Shown: positions 5,198 through 6,647 of the stretch, piece after piece | Position numbering within the stretch: position 1 is the stretch's first letter | Layout: every line of letters starts with the position of its first letter | DNA from: 66-474 sp035547895 | GTDB taxonomy: Bacteria; Pseudomonadota; Gammaproteobacteria; Xanthomonadales; Rhodanobacteraceae | NCBI GenBank assembly: GCA_035547895.1 | Contig: DASZTT010000184.1 | Span: 1 to 6,647, forward strand | DNA: 6,647 nt | Direction: 5' to 3' | Program-made: the position numbers and the translations under genes | Notes under the pieces: generated by a model | The model's input: the letters and a program-made list of their open reading frames with translations, nothing else | Database searches by the model: none | What the model was told of the DNA's origin: nothing

Positions 5198-6647
5198 TCA
5201 CAAGTCGAACTTGATGCCCTGCGCCAAGGGCAACGCATCCGACCAGTTGATGGTGTTGGTCTGGCGGCGCATGTAGGCCTTCCACGCATCCGAACCCGAT
5301 TCGCGGCCGCCGCCGGTCTCCTTCTCGCCGCCGAACGCGCCGCCGATCTCCGCGCCCGACGTACCGATGTTGACATTGGCGATACCGCAATCGCTGCCCA
5401 TCGCGGACAGGTATTGCTCGGCCGCTTTCAGGTTCTGCGTGAAGATGGCCGACGACAGGCCCTGCGGTACGTCGTTCTGCATGCTGATCGCTTCGTCCAG
5501 CGTCTTGAACGGCATCACGTACAGGATCGGCGCAAAGGTTTCGGTCTGCACGATTTCGTCGGAGTTCTGCACGCCGGTGATGATGGTCGGCTCCACGAAG
5601 TTGCCGTTGCCGCTCAATACCGCACCGCCGCTGACGATGCGTGCGCCGCTGCTCTTCGCAACCTTCACCGCGTTGGCGAATTGCTCGACCGCGGCCTTGC
5701 TGTTGAGCGGTCCCATCAGCGTTTCCGGCTTGGTGGGATCGCCGATCTTCTTTTCCACCTGCTGGTACGCATGGCGCAGCTTGCCCAGCACGTCGTCGAT
5801 GATCGATTCGTGCACGAACAGGCGGCGGGTGGTGGTGCAGCGCTGGCCGGCGGTGCCGACCGCGCCGAACACGATCGCGGGAATCGCCAGCGACAGGTCG
5901 GCGGAACGATCGAGGATGATCGCGTTGTTGCCGCCGAGTTCCAGCAGCGAGCGGCCCATGCGCGCCGCCACGCGTTCGCCGACCATGCGTCCGACCTTGG
6001 TCGAACCCGTGAAGCTGATCAGCGGAATGCGCTTGTCGTCCACGAACTTCTGCGCGAGTTCCGCACCGGCATCGTTGAACAGGTAGAAGATTTCCGGGAA
6101 ACCGGCCGCCTTCAATGCCGCGTTGCAGATGCGGATCGTCGCGATCGCCGACAGCGGCGTCTTCGGCGACGGCTTCCAGATGCACACGTTGCCGCACACC
6201 GCGGCGAGGAAGGCGTTCCAGCTCCACACCGCGACCGGGAAATTGAACGCGCTGATGATGCCGACCAGGCCCAGCGGGTGCCATTGTTCGTACATGCGAT
6301 GGCCGGGACGCTCGGAATGCATGGACAGGCCGTACAGCATGCGCGACTGGCCGACCGCGAAGTCGGCGATGTCGATCATCTCCTGCACTTCGCCGTCGCC
6401 CTCGGGCTTGATCTTGCCCATCTCGAGCGCGACGAGCGAGCCGAGCGCGTCCTTGTTTCTCCGCAGCGCTTCGCCGCAAAGGCGAACGGCTTCGCCGCGG
6501 CGCGGTGCCGGTGTCGTGCGCCAGATCGCGAACGCGGCCTCGGCGCGCTTCACGATCGTTTCGTAGTCGCCGGCACTCGATGCGTACACCTTCGCGATGA
6601 CTTCGTTCGTGCTCGGATTCAGCGCTTCGATCGTGCCGGCGTCGGTC
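5198..6647 (-). CDS. amaB: ALDH7-family (antiquitin-like) aldehyde dehydrogenase, probable L-2-aminoadipate-6-semialdehyde / piperideine-6-carboxylate dehydrogenase, 5' end missing
   Basis: The frame stays open past the window edge, so the first residues are missing; 482 residues and the stop are visible. Internal GTG codons such as the one at 6589 are not credible starts because family sequence (IEALNPSTNEVIA) continues upstream. The ALDH core is clear: SAFNFPVAVWSWN, cofactor motif FTGSTKVG, LELGGNN with the general-base glutamate (codon 5941-5939), and GTAGQRCTTTRR with the nucleophile cysteine (codon 5839-5837). The arginine just before the cysteine matches the position known in ALDH7A1 to hold the substrate carboxylate. 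The ending GGEKETGGGRESGSD, then LPLAQGIKFDL, is diagnostic of ALDH7 rather than other ALDHs. In bacteria this family oxidises aminoadipate semialdehyde to 2-aminoadipate with NAD+ in lysine degradation. Other aldehydes, as in osmoprotection, are possible. An SDR follows 13 nt later. Confidence 0.93.
   Translation of the reverse strand, partial: TDAGTIEALNPSTNEVIAKVYASSAGDYETIVKRAEAAFAIWRTTPAPRRGEAVRLCGEALRRNKDALGSLVALEMGKIKPEGDGEVQEMIDIADFAVGQSRMLYGLSMHSERPGHRMYEQWHPLGLVGIISAFNFPVAVWSWNAFLAAVCGNVCIWKPSPKTPLSAIATIRICNAALKAAGFPEIFYLFNDAGAELAQKFVDDKRIPLISFTGSTKVGRMVGERVAARMGRSLLELGGNNAIILDRSADLSLAIPAIVFGAVGTAGQRCTTTRRLFVHESIIDDVLGKLRHAYQQVEKKIGDPTKPETLMGPLNSKAAVEQFANAVKVAKSSGARIVSGGAVLSGNGNFVEPTIITGVQNSDEIVQTETFAPILYVMPFKTLDEAISMQNDVPQGLSSAIFTQNLKAAEQYLSAMGSDCGIANVNIGTSGAEIGGAFGGEKETGGGRESGSDAWKAYMRRQTNTINWSDALPLAQGIKFDL

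Noticed and set aside
5185..5376. N-terminal extension of the SDR by 64 residues, from an upstream start at 5376.
   Set aside because: The added part is arginine-rich low-complexity sequence overlapping the ALDH7 C-terminus, and the SDR fold begins properly at the ATG at 5184.
5181..6479. A 432-codon minus-strand frame overlapping the ALDH gene.
   Set aside because: It is an alternative frame of the ALDH7 gene with skewed Arg/Gly/Gln content. The ALDH frame carries all the catalytic motifs.
1..6647. Search for tRNA/rRNA genes, CRISPR repeats, insertion sequence ends, transposases, phage or toxin-antitoxin genes.
   Set aside because: Nothing was seen by reading. Gaps are at most 91 nt and the rest is accounted for by seven ordinary genes.

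Overview
This is a GC-rich window (about two thirds G+C by eye) in which every supported gene is on the minus strand, so transcription runs from position 6647 toward position 1. Seven protein genes fill almost all of it with very short gaps, and the two end genes run off the window edges. A class 2 (quinone-linked) PyrD, a type I MurB of the E. coli kind, and an exported M16 metalloprotease suggest a gammaproteobacterium. I lean toward Lysobacterales (Xanthomonadales), but this is inferred from family resemblance and GC content and was not tested.

Layout in order of transcription: (1) 6647-5198, an ALDH7/antiquitin-type aldehyde dehydrogenase, start missing, probably acting on L-2-aminoadipate semialdehyde (lysine catabolism). 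(2) 5184-4423, a short-chain dehydrogenase/reductase of unknown substrate, 13 nt behind it. (3) 4357-4073, a two-helix DUF4190 membrane protein. (4) 4056-3289, a class I SAM-dependent methyltransferase of unknown substrate. (5) 3292-2246, pyrD, dihydroorotate dehydrogenase, sharing ATGA with the methyltransferase. (6) 2256-1201, murB, overlapping the pyrD end. (7) 1109-1, the N-terminal 369 residues of a secreted M16 zinc protease, after a 91-nt gap that holds a hairpin followed by a T run.

Functionally this is a set of metabolic and cell-envelope genes. PyrD makes orotate for UMP, which feeds UDP-sugar synthesis, and MurB uses a UDP-sugar for peptidoglycan, so their coupling makes loose metabolic sense. 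The ALDH and SDR look like a separate catabolic or redox pair. The methyltransferase and the DUF4190 protein have no assignable role.

I found no mobile element, CRISPR array, RNA gene, phage gene or defence-like system, and no evidence of a new biological system. The items worth a second look are modest: overlapping gene junctions, an SDR with no visible ribosome binding site, small hairpins in two intergenic gaps, and two uncharacterised genes beside housekeeping genes.
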